From positions 1-7,442 of the forward strand of contig CAZASA010000103.1 in the NCBI GenBank assembly GCA_964487685.1: a DNA stretch of 7,442 nucleotides, read 5' to 3'. The notes beneath the pieces were generated by a model. That model was not told the DNA's origin. It saw only the letters and a list, made by a program, of their open reading frames with translations, and ran no database searches. Positions 1 to 6,764 of the stretch are shown here, piece by piece (position 1 is the stretch's first letter; the number at the start of each line of letters is the position of its first letter). The DNA comes from JABDGZ01 sp964487685 (GTDB lineage: Bacteria; Omnitrophota; Gorgyraeia; Zapsychrales; Fredricksoniimonadaceae). The translations under genes were made by a program, and so were the position numbers.

Positions 1-5
1 GCAAG

Positions 6-40
6 CCCTCAAAAACTGGCACAACCCTCCAAAATAGGGC
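6..40. repeat. Imperfect direct repeat, about 19-bp period, upstream of the giant gene
   Basis: Two similar blocks lie in tandem: CCCTCAAAAACTGG from base 6 and CCCTCCAAAATAGG from base 25. At a 19-base offset, 11 of 14 positions agree. The flanks also give a short inverted match, GCCCT at 5-9 and AGGGC at 36-40. The repeat sits just before, and overlaps, the candidate promoter of the 1714-residue gene, so it could bind a regulator. It could equally be the remains of an upstream gene's terminator or chance, since the window begins here and copies further upstream would not be seen. Confidence 0.35.
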
Positions 41-45
41 ATACT
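16..45 (+). promoter_or_regulatory. Candidate promoter of the giant gene
   Basis: CTGGCA at 16-21 matches the sigma-70 -35 consensus at 4 of 6 positions. CATACT at 40-45 matches the -10 consensus at 4 of 6, with an 18-base spacer. Transcription would start near base 52, leaving only about 4 untranslated bases before the ATG at 56. This fits the absence of any Shine-Dalgarno sequence there. Both boxes are imperfect in AT-rich DNA, so this is a weak call. Confidence 0.3.
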
Positions 46-55
46 TTACTATTAT

Positions 56-3000
56 ATGAGAAAGAATTTAAATTTAAGAGGGCACATAGCCTTAGGGCTT
101 ATAGTTGTCTTTTTGGTCAATGTAATCGGACCTGTGCCGGGCTTTGCCCAATCTGCTGCTCCGGGTGATTTTCGTTTACCTGCACCAGGTGTTCGGGTGG
201 GCTTAAGCCCGGAGTTTAATCCACCGATATTAAAAGGCATCAAGGTCCATCCTGATAATCCCTTCCGATTTGATTTTATCCTAAGTAAAGGTGATGGTGA
301 ATTTAGTAATGATCAGTTCAAGGTTGAATCCGAAAAATTGATCAAATATTTCCTGGCCAGTTTAACGATCCCTGAAAATGATCTATGGGTCAACTTAAGC
401 CCCTATGAAAAAGACAGGATCATTCCTTTGGAATTTGGTCTAACGGGAATGGGTCGTGATTTGCTGGCAGAAGACTATATGCTCAAGCAGATCACGGCAT
501 CGCTGATCTATCCGGAAAATGAAATAGGCAAGAAATTTTGGAAAAGGATCTATGAAGAAGCTGCGAAAAAATTCGGCACCACGAATATTCCCGTTAATAC
601 GTTCAATAAAGTTTGGATCGTACCGCAAGAAGCCATGGTGTATGAACATGGAGATAGGGCTTATGTCGTTAAAGCAAAACTCAAGGTCATGCTGGACCAG
701 GATTATTTGGCATTAGAAAAAACTACATCATTGCGACAATCCAATGCTGACGCTAACTCCCTGGGTTCTCAAGTCGTCCGCGAGATCGTCATTCCCGAAT
801 TAACAAAAGAGGTCAATGAGGGCAAGAATTTTACCACCCTTCGGCAGATCTACAATGCCATGATTTTGGCGGCATGGTTCAAAGTTGAACTTAAACGGTC
901 CATATTGGGACAGTATTATGTGGATAAGGCTAAAGTAAAAGGGATTGATTATCAGCGAATGTTCAATGGCAACCTGACACCTGAACAGATCTATAAACAG
1001 TATCTTAAGGCATTTAAAAAAGGGGTTTTTAACCTGATCAAGGAGGATTTTGATCCTCAGAGTGCTCAAACCATCCCGAGAAAATATTTCTCCGGAGGAT
1101 TCAGCCCCAGAGGTATCAATGGCATTGGTATCATGGGCATGGTGCAACGGAACATGATAAAGGACCCAGCTATGTTCACGCCAACTGACTTGGATCAAAT
1201 GGGAGCTGACCCGGTGTGGATGGCAACAGTAGATCTTAGACAAACATCTGATTACCCACAGAAACCATTAAGCATCAATGATGAAATTTATGGCCAAGCG
1301 GCAAGTTCAATCGGTTTAGGTCCATATTACAGCGCTCAAAGGCCTGAACGCATAAAGACCAGCCAATATTCAAATGTAAGGGAATTTACATTAAGAAGCG
1401 GAAAAAGAGAATTTAATTTTTATGCAAAAACATATTCAGGGAATGACAGTCTTGAAATATCAAATGAAAACAGAATTACACAAAAGGCTTATTACCTTGG
1501 CAGGGCACCTCAAAGTATGATCATCAATAGAAATTCCTCAATTACGTTAGTGACACTTCCCGCCTTAGGACGGTCCTTATACGATATTGATGGGAAATTG
1601 ATGACAATGGATGAAAAAATAGCCTTGGCAAGAAGTTTGGGTGAAGGTTTGGCCGCTTTGCATGGGGCGGGTATCGTTCATAGGGATTTAAGGGCCGGTA
1701 ATATTTTCTGGGATAGGCAGGAAGGGCTGGTCCAATTCATTGATTATGGGGCGAGTGAGGAAGGGGATTCAGCAACTTATGAGAAAAAAACCAGCGATCG
1801 TGTGAGGGCATTAAGTAGTTTATCCTCATTGTTCTCTCAAGCCGTATTACCGGACGCAATAAGAAAAATATTCAATGAGGCCTATGACAGCGCGATGACA
1901 ATAGAGGGTTCTAAACCTGAGGAACCAACAGAAGGAGACCTGCAAGGCATCAGCATTAATCATCTTGATCATGAAAAAGTAGAGGCTTATAAAAAAGAGT
2001 TATTAGATCATTCCGAAAATAAAGTGGATTTAGATGAGGCGAAAAAGGAGTGGGACCTTTTTAGGATGGAGTATTTCCCAGAAGTTATGCCTTTATGTCG
2101 TTTTGGTCATCATATCCGCTGGAGGCTTTCATTTAGGAACAGGAATACGGGATATGTTATCACTGGTTTTGGTACGCATGAAGTTCTGGGAATGTCATTA
2201 GGGTTAACGACTAAAGAAAATCTTGATAAGTTTGAAAAAGATCAAGCCGTCTGGAAAAGTAATTTAGTTTATTTACGCCGCTATCAAAACTTGCTGGGTG
2301 CCCAGGCTATTGATCAATTAAATTCGATAGCTCCTTTTATCAATTCCTTATCAAGTAAAGATGGAAGGGCCATCAGTACCTTGGTCGAAGAACATCGTGC
2401 TTTACTTGAAAATTATATTATGGTTGAGCAAACCCTGGAAGTCCTTGATAAGCCGCGCTTGGCATTAAGATATCTTACCGATGAAGAACTGGCACAATTC
2501 CGTCTTATTAAGCAAAAATTTGGTCCTCAAGGCATTATTGAAGCATTGTCCCAACAGGAAATAGACCTTGTGTTAGCAGTTAGGGAAAGATTGGAAGATG
2601 CCCTGCAATCCTTGGTCAATGCGCGGCTCAATTGGGCCCGTCGCAATACGCCGGGAGCCAATGAAGCGACGGATGAATTTATGGGTATAGGTAATGCATC
2701 GTTGGCTAATTTATATTTAGTTGAACTTTTTACACCAAGTATTAAGAATAGGGCCGTGCGCTTAGTCCTTGATTATGGGGCTGGCCAATCAGGCTTTTAC
2801 AGCAGGGTTGCCCAAAGGTTGCCGGAAGCATTGACAGATGGCTTGAGGGTCATTGATGTTGATCGGCAGGATAGCGGGATCGATCAAGGGTTGAATCCTA
2901 ACAAGGTGATCATTTCTCAAACAGGTAATGTAGTTTCTGCCCAACCGGAAGACCTGCAGGCTAATGCTTTCGATTCAGAGCAACGATATGAAACCTATGA

Positions 3001-5200
3001 TCTTGTGACCAGTAATTTTGTTTTTCCTCATCTTACGACCCATCAGATACAGGAATTTTTTCTTAAATCCTTTAATTTATTAAAGGTCGGTGGCCAGATT
3101 GCCGTAACCTTACCAAGGTCCAATAAACCTGAAAATGAGGAAGCTTTTAAGAAAGCCCTTGAAGAAATGGGTTTTGACATTGAACAAAGCGGCTCTTCCC
3201 GTTTAACACTGTCAAGTAATGCATTCGCAGCACAAATGGAATCAATGAGCAAGAATGAAGCCAGGCGCTTCAGGTCTGAGGTCAAATCTTTGGTTGAAAA
3301 GGATTTTTATGTTTTGATCTTGAGAAAAAGGCAGTCGTTTACAGAATTAAGGAATCCTAACGGCAATTTTAATGCGTTTAATTTGAGCAGATCAAGGATC
3401 AGAAAAGGACAGCCCAAGCCTCAAGGACTGTTGACTCCCAAGAAATTTGATCTGGACCATCTTGAAGCCATGCATTTGGCGGTTGAAGGGTTAAAGTCCG
3501 GCGATATTACGCCTGTGCAGGCATATGGCTCACAGCAGGTAATAAGTCAGGGGCACGCACCTACTTCAGGATTTTTTATGCCCAGATGGCCGGACACCAA
3601 ACCCGTTCGTACAGGTAATTTTGATAGAAAAATGAAGGACCAGTATATCCCACATTTAAGGACTGAATTTGTCAATTTTTCAGCAAGCAAGGGTGCCCAG
3701 GACATGCAAGTCAAGTCGCAGGAGATCCTAAGGACTTTGGAGTTATGCGCTTTGGATTTGGGCATAGATAAGGAAACATGGGATGAAGCTCTCAGAGATG
3801 GTATTGCCAGTTTTACTTCCTTGCCAAATGATCAGTGGACAAAACTCCATTGGTTATCATTCTTTTATGCAATTACTCACTTTCTAAATTCAGAGGAATT
3901 GATCAAACATGGTTGGTTTATAACGGTGCCGGGGGATGGCGTGTTTAAAGTCACTCAGGTCATTGCTTATAATGATGTCATGACCGGCGTAGTTTCTACA
4001 CGTATGCTTGTCGTCCAAAACGAGGGGAAACCAGAAGACCATATGATGCCTCAAACTATGCCATTTTCGTTCGTTGGCACTGACTATGTGCTTTTTAACA
4101 CGCGATTCTTCGATCGGCAGCTTATGGAAAAAGAACTAGAAGGAGAGCGAAGAGCAGAAGAAGTAACCGCACTTCCCATGCCACGCACTTCGGATGGCAG
4201 AAGGGGCAGGCTAGATTCTTCCCGTATACACAGGGTATTAGCCGAGTCTAAAAGTGCTTTTCAACTTAGGAATTCGTCAGCTAAAAAGAATAAGGAAGAA
4301 TGGGAACTGGTTTTACCATCTCCGAAAAGTATGAAAGGTTTTAGAAATGAGTTTAGGAAGGTAAGTTTGGAAGAATTTATTCAATTACAAAAAGAGATCA
4401 TGATCATTAAAGCCTGGTTTGTCATGAGAGGTTGGCAAGAGTATAAAAAGGCAAGATCAAACACGTCAAGCCAACGGCAAAATAAGACAGGGGAACAGAT
4501 AGTGGATGATGTTTTTAAAGATTGTCCACAACATGAACTATTGAAAACATTTAAGGTAATGATGGTCCTGGTAACTGATTCAGGTCTGCCAGAGACTTTT
4601 AGTTCCATCATAGAGCAGTCTGCAGTAATTGGGACTCTTCTTTCTGCCCCAACCAGAAAGCATTTCGACCTCTTAATAGCAGAAATGCTGTTAAGGTTAT
4701 GGCGCCTAGGCCAACCGAGTCCATTGGTAGGGTCTAGGTCTAATGCCGCTTTAGATTTTTTGAAGACAAAAGTTAAATATGATGCGGTCCTGGCCCATAC
4801 GATAGAACTGTGGTTGGCGGGAAATAGCGGGGAGATCGGTTTGAAGGATTTTGGCAGAATCGAATATCCTAATCTGACTTATGAATCCATGGATAAGCTT
4901 TGGGCAACTATTTTGGAATTACGTCGAAATCCAAATAAGGAGGCGGGGAAATCTTGGACTAACCTGGCGATGACCACTGAAGCAAGAAATCCCCAGAACG
5001 GTGGTATTGATCTTACAAAAGCTATGGCAGACGTACAAATTACACGTGATTCCAGTCAGGCAAATATTTTTTTAGATCAGAAATCCATCAATATTACTAA
5101 TTTTGATGGGCTTTCGCCGGTGATCATCAATATCCAGCCGATGACGGATCTGCGGACCTTTCTTGGACTTAATAAAGAGAATAATATCAAAACCGGATAG
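56..5200 (+). CDS. Giant exported-type multidomain protein with kinase-like and methyltransferase-like domains (Omnitrophota-type N- and C-terminal modules)
   Basis: A 1714-residue protein of unknown overall role. ATG 56 is the first possible start after an in-frame stop at 35-37 and gives a good Sec signal peptide: basic residues 2-9, hydrophobic core about 11-25, likely cleavage near GFAQ (29-32). Residues about 36-350 form a module with LPAPGVRVGLSPEF, FDFILSKGD and FNKVWIVPQEA, which I recall from other large Omnitrophota proteins. Residues about 440-600 look like a protein kinase: K458 (FYAKTY), HRDLRAGN at 542-549 (D544, N549), FIDYG with D563, and a possible helix-F Asp581; no clear glycine-rich loop is seen. 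Residues about 605-895 are mostly helical linker. Residues about 900-1091 are a class I SAM methyltransferase fold: VLDYGAG (904-910), acidic VIDVD end of strand 2, YDLVTSNFVF (981-990), LLKVGGQIAVTLP (1008-1020). Residues about 1112-1640 match nothing I know. The tail (about 1645-1705) has GGIDLT and PVIINIQPMTDLR. No frameshift is visible. The reading frame and start are secure, the kinase and methyltransferase folds probable, and their activity and targets unknown. Confidence 0.93.
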   Translation: MRKNLNLRGHIALGLIVVFLVNVIGPVPGFAQSAAPGDFRLPAPGVRVGLSPEFNPPILKGIKVHPDNPFRFDFILSKGDGEFSNDQFKVESEKLIKYFLASLTIPENDLWVNLSPYEKDRIIPLEFGLTGMGRDLLAEDYMLKQITASLIYPENEIGKKFWKRIYEEAAKKFGTTNIPVNTFNKVWIVPQEAMVYEHGDRAYVVKAKLKVMLDQDYLALEKTTSLRQSNADANSLGSQVVREIVIPELTKEVNEGKNFTTLRQIYNAMILAAWFKVELKRSILGQYYVDKAKVKGIDYQRMFNGNLTPEQIYKQYLKAFKKGVFNLIKEDFDPQSAQTIPRKYFSGGFSPRGINGIGIMGMVQRNMIKDPAMFTPTDLDQMGADPVWMATVDLRQTSDYPQKPLSINDEIYGQAASSIGLGPYYSAQRPERIKTSQYSNVREFTLRSGKREFNFYAKTYSGNDSLEISNENRITQKAYYLGRAPQSMIINRNSSITLVTLPALGRSLYDIDGKLMTMDEKIALARSLGEGLAALHGAGIVHRDLRAGNIFWDRQEGLVQFIDYGASEEGDSATYEKKTSDRVRALSSLSSLFSQAVLPDAIRKIFNEAYDSAMTIEGSKPEEPTEGDLQGISINHLDHEKVEAYKKELLDHSENKVDLDEAKKEWDLFRMEYFPEVMPLCRFGHHIRWRLSFRNRNTGYVITGFGTHEVLGMSLGLTTKENLDKFEKDQAVWKSNLVYLRRYQNLLGAQAIDQLNSIAPFINSLSSKDGRAISTLVEEHRALLENYIMVEQTLEVLDKPRLALRYLTDEELAQFRLIKQKFGPQGIIEALSQQEIDLVLAVRERLEDALQSLVNARLNWARRNTPGANEATDEFMGIGNASLANLYLVELFTPSIKNRAVRLVLDYGAGQSGFYSRVAQRLPEALTDGLRVIDVDRQDSGIDQGLNPNKVIISQTGNVVSAQPEDLQANAFDSEQRYETYDLVTSNFVFPHLTTHQIQEFFLKSFNLLKVGGQIAVTLPRSNKPENEEAFKKALEEMGFDIEQSGSSRLTLSSNAFAAQMESMSKNEARRFRSEVKSLVEKDFYVLILRKRQSFTELRNPNGNFNAFNLSRSRIRKGQPKPQGLLTPKKFDLDHLEAMHLAVEGLKSGDITPVQAYGSQQVISQGHAPTSGFFMPRWPDTKPVRTGNFDRKMKDQYIPHLRTEFVNFSASKGAQDMQVKSQEILRTLELCALDLGIDKETWDEALRDGIASFTSLPNDQWTKLHWLSFFYAITHFLNSEELIKHGWFITVPGDGVFKVTQVIAYNDVMTGVVSTRMLVVQNEGKPEDHMMPQTMPFSFVGTDYVLFNTRFFDRQLMEKELEGERRAEEVTALPMPRTSDGRRGRLDSSRIHRVLAESKSAFQLRNSSAKKNKEEWELVLPSPKSMKGFRNEFRKVSLEEFIQLQKEIMIIKAWFVMRGWQEYKKARSNTSSQRQNKTGEQIVDDVFKDCPQHELLKTFKVMMVLVTDSGLPETFSSIIEQSAVIGTLLSAPTRKHFDLLIAEMLLRLWRLGQPSPLVGSRSNAALDFLKTKVKYDAVLAHTIELWLAGNSGEIGLKDFGRIEYPNLTYESMDKLWATILELRRNPNKEAGKSWTNLAMTTEARNPQNGGIDLTKAMADVQITRDSSQANIFLDQKSINITNFDGLSPVIINIQPMTDLRTFLGLNKENNIKTG

Positions 5201-5201
5201 C

Positions 5202-5238
5202 TATAATCCTTCCATTTCTCATCTTCCTGTGTTAAAAT
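5202..5238 (+). promoter_or_regulatory. Candidate promoter region of the rfaE2-thi cluster
   Basis: Two -10-like elements lie in the 50-base gap after the giant gene. TATAAT at 5202-5207 is a perfect consensus but has no recognisable -35 box. TGT followed by TAAAAT (5230-5238) has the form of an extended -10 element, which can work without a strong -35 box. The second would start transcription near 5245, about 6 bases before the ATG at 5251. That start codon has no Shine-Dalgarno sequence, so a nearly leaderless transcript is possible. GGAT (5195-5198) and ATCC (5206-5209) could also form a four-pair hairpin, too weak to call a terminator. Confidence 0.4.
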
Positions 5239-5250
5239 TCTTACTTCCTT

Positions 5251-5733
5251 ATGGCATTCATTCATAAAATAATTTCATTACCCAACCTTTTGAAGAAATT
5301 ACCGGCTTTGCGCCGCCAGGGAAAAAAAATAGCCTTTACCAATGGCTGTTTTGACCTGATGCATATCGGCCATGTGAAATATTTGGAACAAGCCGGTAAA
5401 GGAAACCGCGTATTGATCGTCGGCCTCAACAGTGATCTATCTACCCGCCGTATTAAAGGCCCCAGCCGGCCTATCATCCCGCAAAAATCACGTTCCGCTG
5501 TTTTAGCGGCTTTGGAGAGCGTTGACTTCGTTGTTATTTTCAATGAAGAAACTCCCTATCAACTTATTGCCGCTGTAAAGCCGGATATCCTGATCAAAGG
5601 TGCTGATTGGAAGGGTAAACCGGTTATCGGTGAAGATTTGGTTAAGAAGGTGGAATTAATTAAGTACATAAAAGGTTTTTCCACGACCAATATCATTGAG
5701 AAAGTCATTAAAAGTGAAAAGAAATCCAGATAG
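5251..5733 (+). CDS. rfaE2: D-glycero-beta-D-manno-heptose 1-phosphate adenylyltransferase (RfaE2 / HldE C-terminal type)
   Basis: A 160-residue cytoplasmic nucleotidyltransferase that transfers AMP from ATP to heptose 1-phosphate, giving the ADP-heptose precursor of the LPS inner core. FTNGCFDLMHIGH (29-41) carries the HxGH signature (H38, H41) of the cytidylyltransferase fold. GLNSDLSTRRIKGP (58-71), AALESVDFVVIF (86-97), KPDILIKGADW (110-120) and GFSTTNIIEKV (142-152) follow the RfaE2 pattern closely, better than TagD-type glycerol-phosphate cytidylyltransferases. The length fits the stand-alone enzyme; the ribokinase-like half of bifunctional HldE is absent, so heptose 7-phosphate kinase must be encoded elsewhere. 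ATG 5251 has no Shine-Dalgarno sequence, but ten residues before the conserved NLLKKL helix are normal. Its 3' end overlaps the next gene. The family is confident; the exact sugar substrate is inferred from family. Confidence 0.92.
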   Translation: MAFIHKIISLPNLLKKLPALRRQGKKIAFTNGCFDLMHIGHVKYLEQAGKGNRVLIVGLNSDLSTRRIKGPSRPIIPQKSRSAVLAALESVDFVVIFNEETPYQLIAAVKPDILIKGADWKGKPVIGEDLVKKVELIKYIKGFSTTNIIEKVIKSEKKSR

Positions 5734-6130
5734 ATCATTATATCGGATCCTTGATGCGAATATCAACCGTACCAAGGAAGGATTACGGGTTTGTGAAGAT
5801 TTATGCCGATATGTTTGGAACCAAAAGACTTTCACTCGTACGCTAAAAAATCTTCGCCATGAATTGACTCAGATCATTTTGGATTTAGATATTCAAAAAA
5901 CACTTGATGCTCGCCATATTCAGGGTGATGTGGGCCGCGGCAGTACTGTTAGCGAATCTAAAAGAAAAGATATTAAGGGTGTTTTTGCAGCCAATATCCA
6001 GCGGGTCAAAGAATCTTTAAGAGTTCTCGAGGAAGTTTCAAAATTGATCGATGTGAAGATAGCTTCCAAGCTTAAAGCATTGCGGTATAAGGTGTATGCG
6101 CTCGAACAAAAAGTTATTGGCATCAGCTAA
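5714..6130 (+). CDS. thiD2: ThiD2-like hydroxymethylpyrimidine phosphate kinase, stand-alone
   Basis: A roughly 138-residue protein matching the ThiD2 domain, usually seen fused to the N-terminus of ThiE and reported to be an HMP-P kinase (HMP-P plus ATP to HMP-PP) unrelated to classical ThiD. Family marks are RILDANINRTKEGLRV near the start, LRHEL, GDVGRGS, a second helix block AANIQRVKESLRVLEE, and LRYKVYALE at the end. The two helix blocks resemble each other (10 identities in 20 positions), indicating an internal duplication. No ATG start is available. I prefer GTG 5714, which overlaps rfaE2 by 20 bases; TTG 5696 in the same frame would add six residues and extend the overlap to 38 bases. 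The gene stops at 6130, overlapping thiE by 35 bases, where most relatives have a continuous fusion. The domain is confident; the kinase role rests on the family, and I see no ATP-binding motif I could name. Confidence 0.82.
   Translation: MKRNPDRSLYRILDANINRTKEGLRVCEDLCRYVWNQKTFTRTLKNLRHELTQIILDLDIQKTLDARHIQGDVGRGSTVSESKRKDIKGVFAANIQRVKESLRVLEEVSKLIDVKIASKLKALRYKVYALEQKVIGIS
6089..6098 (+). promoter_or_regulatory. Ribosome binding site and start of thiE inside thiD2
   Basis: AAGG at 6089-6092 lies three bases before ATG 6096, within the last codons of thiD2. The spacing is short for a Shine-Dalgarno sequence but supports this ATG. The alternative TTG 6117 in the same frame would put the start right against the conserved ANLYLILD strand. 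Ribosomes ending thiD2 at 6130 could re-initiate here, so the two proteins are probably translationally coupled. Confidence 0.45.
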
Positions 6131-6731
6131 TTTATATTTAATATTGGATACTAGCGTCCTGGATTACAGCGCTCTTTTTCAAGTGTTAAAAGATTCTGTA
6201 CGAGCTGGCATAGATATAGTACAATTGCGAGACAAAAAGGGAAGTACAAAAGAGGTTTTAGATTTTTGCCGTAGAATTTTAGGGATTACCAAACATAGAA
6301 TTCCGTTCATTGTCAATGACCGTGCTGATTTGGCGATTATCTCAGGAGCCGACGGTTTACATGTGGGTCAGGAAGACCTGGATTGTATCGTTGCCCGTAA
6401 AATGATCGGGCGAGGTAAGATTGTTGGCGTGTCTTGTCAAAATTTGGCTCACGCGTTAAAAGCACAGAAGCAGGGGGCTGATTATATCGGATTTGGGTCT
6501 GTATTTGAGACCCAAACCAAGCCTGGGCGCCAGCCAATGGACTTGGAACTTTTACAAAAAGTGGTAAAGAAGGTGAAGATACCCATTTTTCCTATTGGCG
6601 GCATCAGCCGCGGGAATTTGGGGAAATTGATTCCGTTGGGAGTGACCAGGGCGGCTGTTTGCAGGGATATTTTACTGGCTGAAGATGCCGCCCAGGCGGT
6701 TAAAGACCTAAAAATTTCGTTGAGCGAGTAA
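6096..6731 (+). CDS. thiE: Thiamine phosphate synthase (ThiE)
   Basis: A 211-residue cytoplasmic TIM-barrel enzyme that joins HMP-PP with 4-methyl-5-(2-hydroxyethyl)thiazole phosphate to give thiamine phosphate. The barrel strands and active-site motifs are in order: NLYLILD (12-18), IVQLRDK (41-47), IVNDRADLA (72-80, D75 a likely Mg ligand), GADGLHVGQEDL (84-95, D94 likely Mg ligand), GVSCQN (111-116, S113), DYIGFGSVFETQTKPG (129-144, pyrophosphate/thiazole loop), IGGI (167-170) and AAVCRDIL (186-193, phosphate loop). All residues I would expect for activity are present and the length is normal for a single-domain ThiE. It overlaps the ThiD2-like gene, which makes its HMP-PP substrate, and is followed after 33 bases by a tRNA gene. 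No TPP riboswitch is seen in this cluster. Confidence 0.95.
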   Translation: MRSNKKLLASANLYLILDTSVLDYSALFQVLKDSVRAGIDIVQLRDKKGSTKEVLDFCRRILGITKHRIPFIVNDRADLAIISGADGLHVGQEDLDCIVARKMIGRGKIVGVSCQNLAHALKAQKQGADYIGFGSVFETQTKPGRQPMDLELLQKVVKKVKIPIFPIGGISRGNLGKLIPLGVTRAAVCRDILLAEDAAQAVKDLKISLSE

Positions 6732-6764
6732 GAGGACGAGCCAAAGCAGGTCGTAGATTGCATT

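Noticed and set aside
16..30. Sigma-54 promoter suggested by TGGCAC at 17-22
   Set aside because: The required TTGC-type -12 element is absent at the right spacing (the bases there read CTCC).
800..1243. Reverse-strand 147-residue reading frame inside the giant gene
   Set aside because: It lies fully opposite the conserved N-terminal module, has no ribosome binding site, and its composition is that of an antisense shadow.
5195..5215. Rho-independent terminator after the giant gene (GGAT ... ATCC then TTCCATTT)
   Set aside because: The stem has only four pairs, with two A-T pairs, and the tract that follows is interrupted by C residues; it also coincides with a TATAAT element.
5201..5250. 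TPP riboswitch ahead of the thiamine genes
   Set aside because: The gap is only 50 bases and shows none of the conserved THI-box sequence; the thi genes themselves overlap their upstream neighbours.
6100..6130. Programmed -1 frameshift joining thiD2 to thiE at CAAAAAG
   Set aside because: thiE lies in the +1 frame relative to thiD2, so a -1 slip leads into the third frame; thiE also has its own ATG with AAGG upstream.
6720..6764. Dedicated promoter for the tRNA (TTGAGC at 6720, TAGATT at 6754)
   Set aside because: The spacer between the boxes would be 28 bases, too long for a sigma-70 promoter, and neither box matches well.
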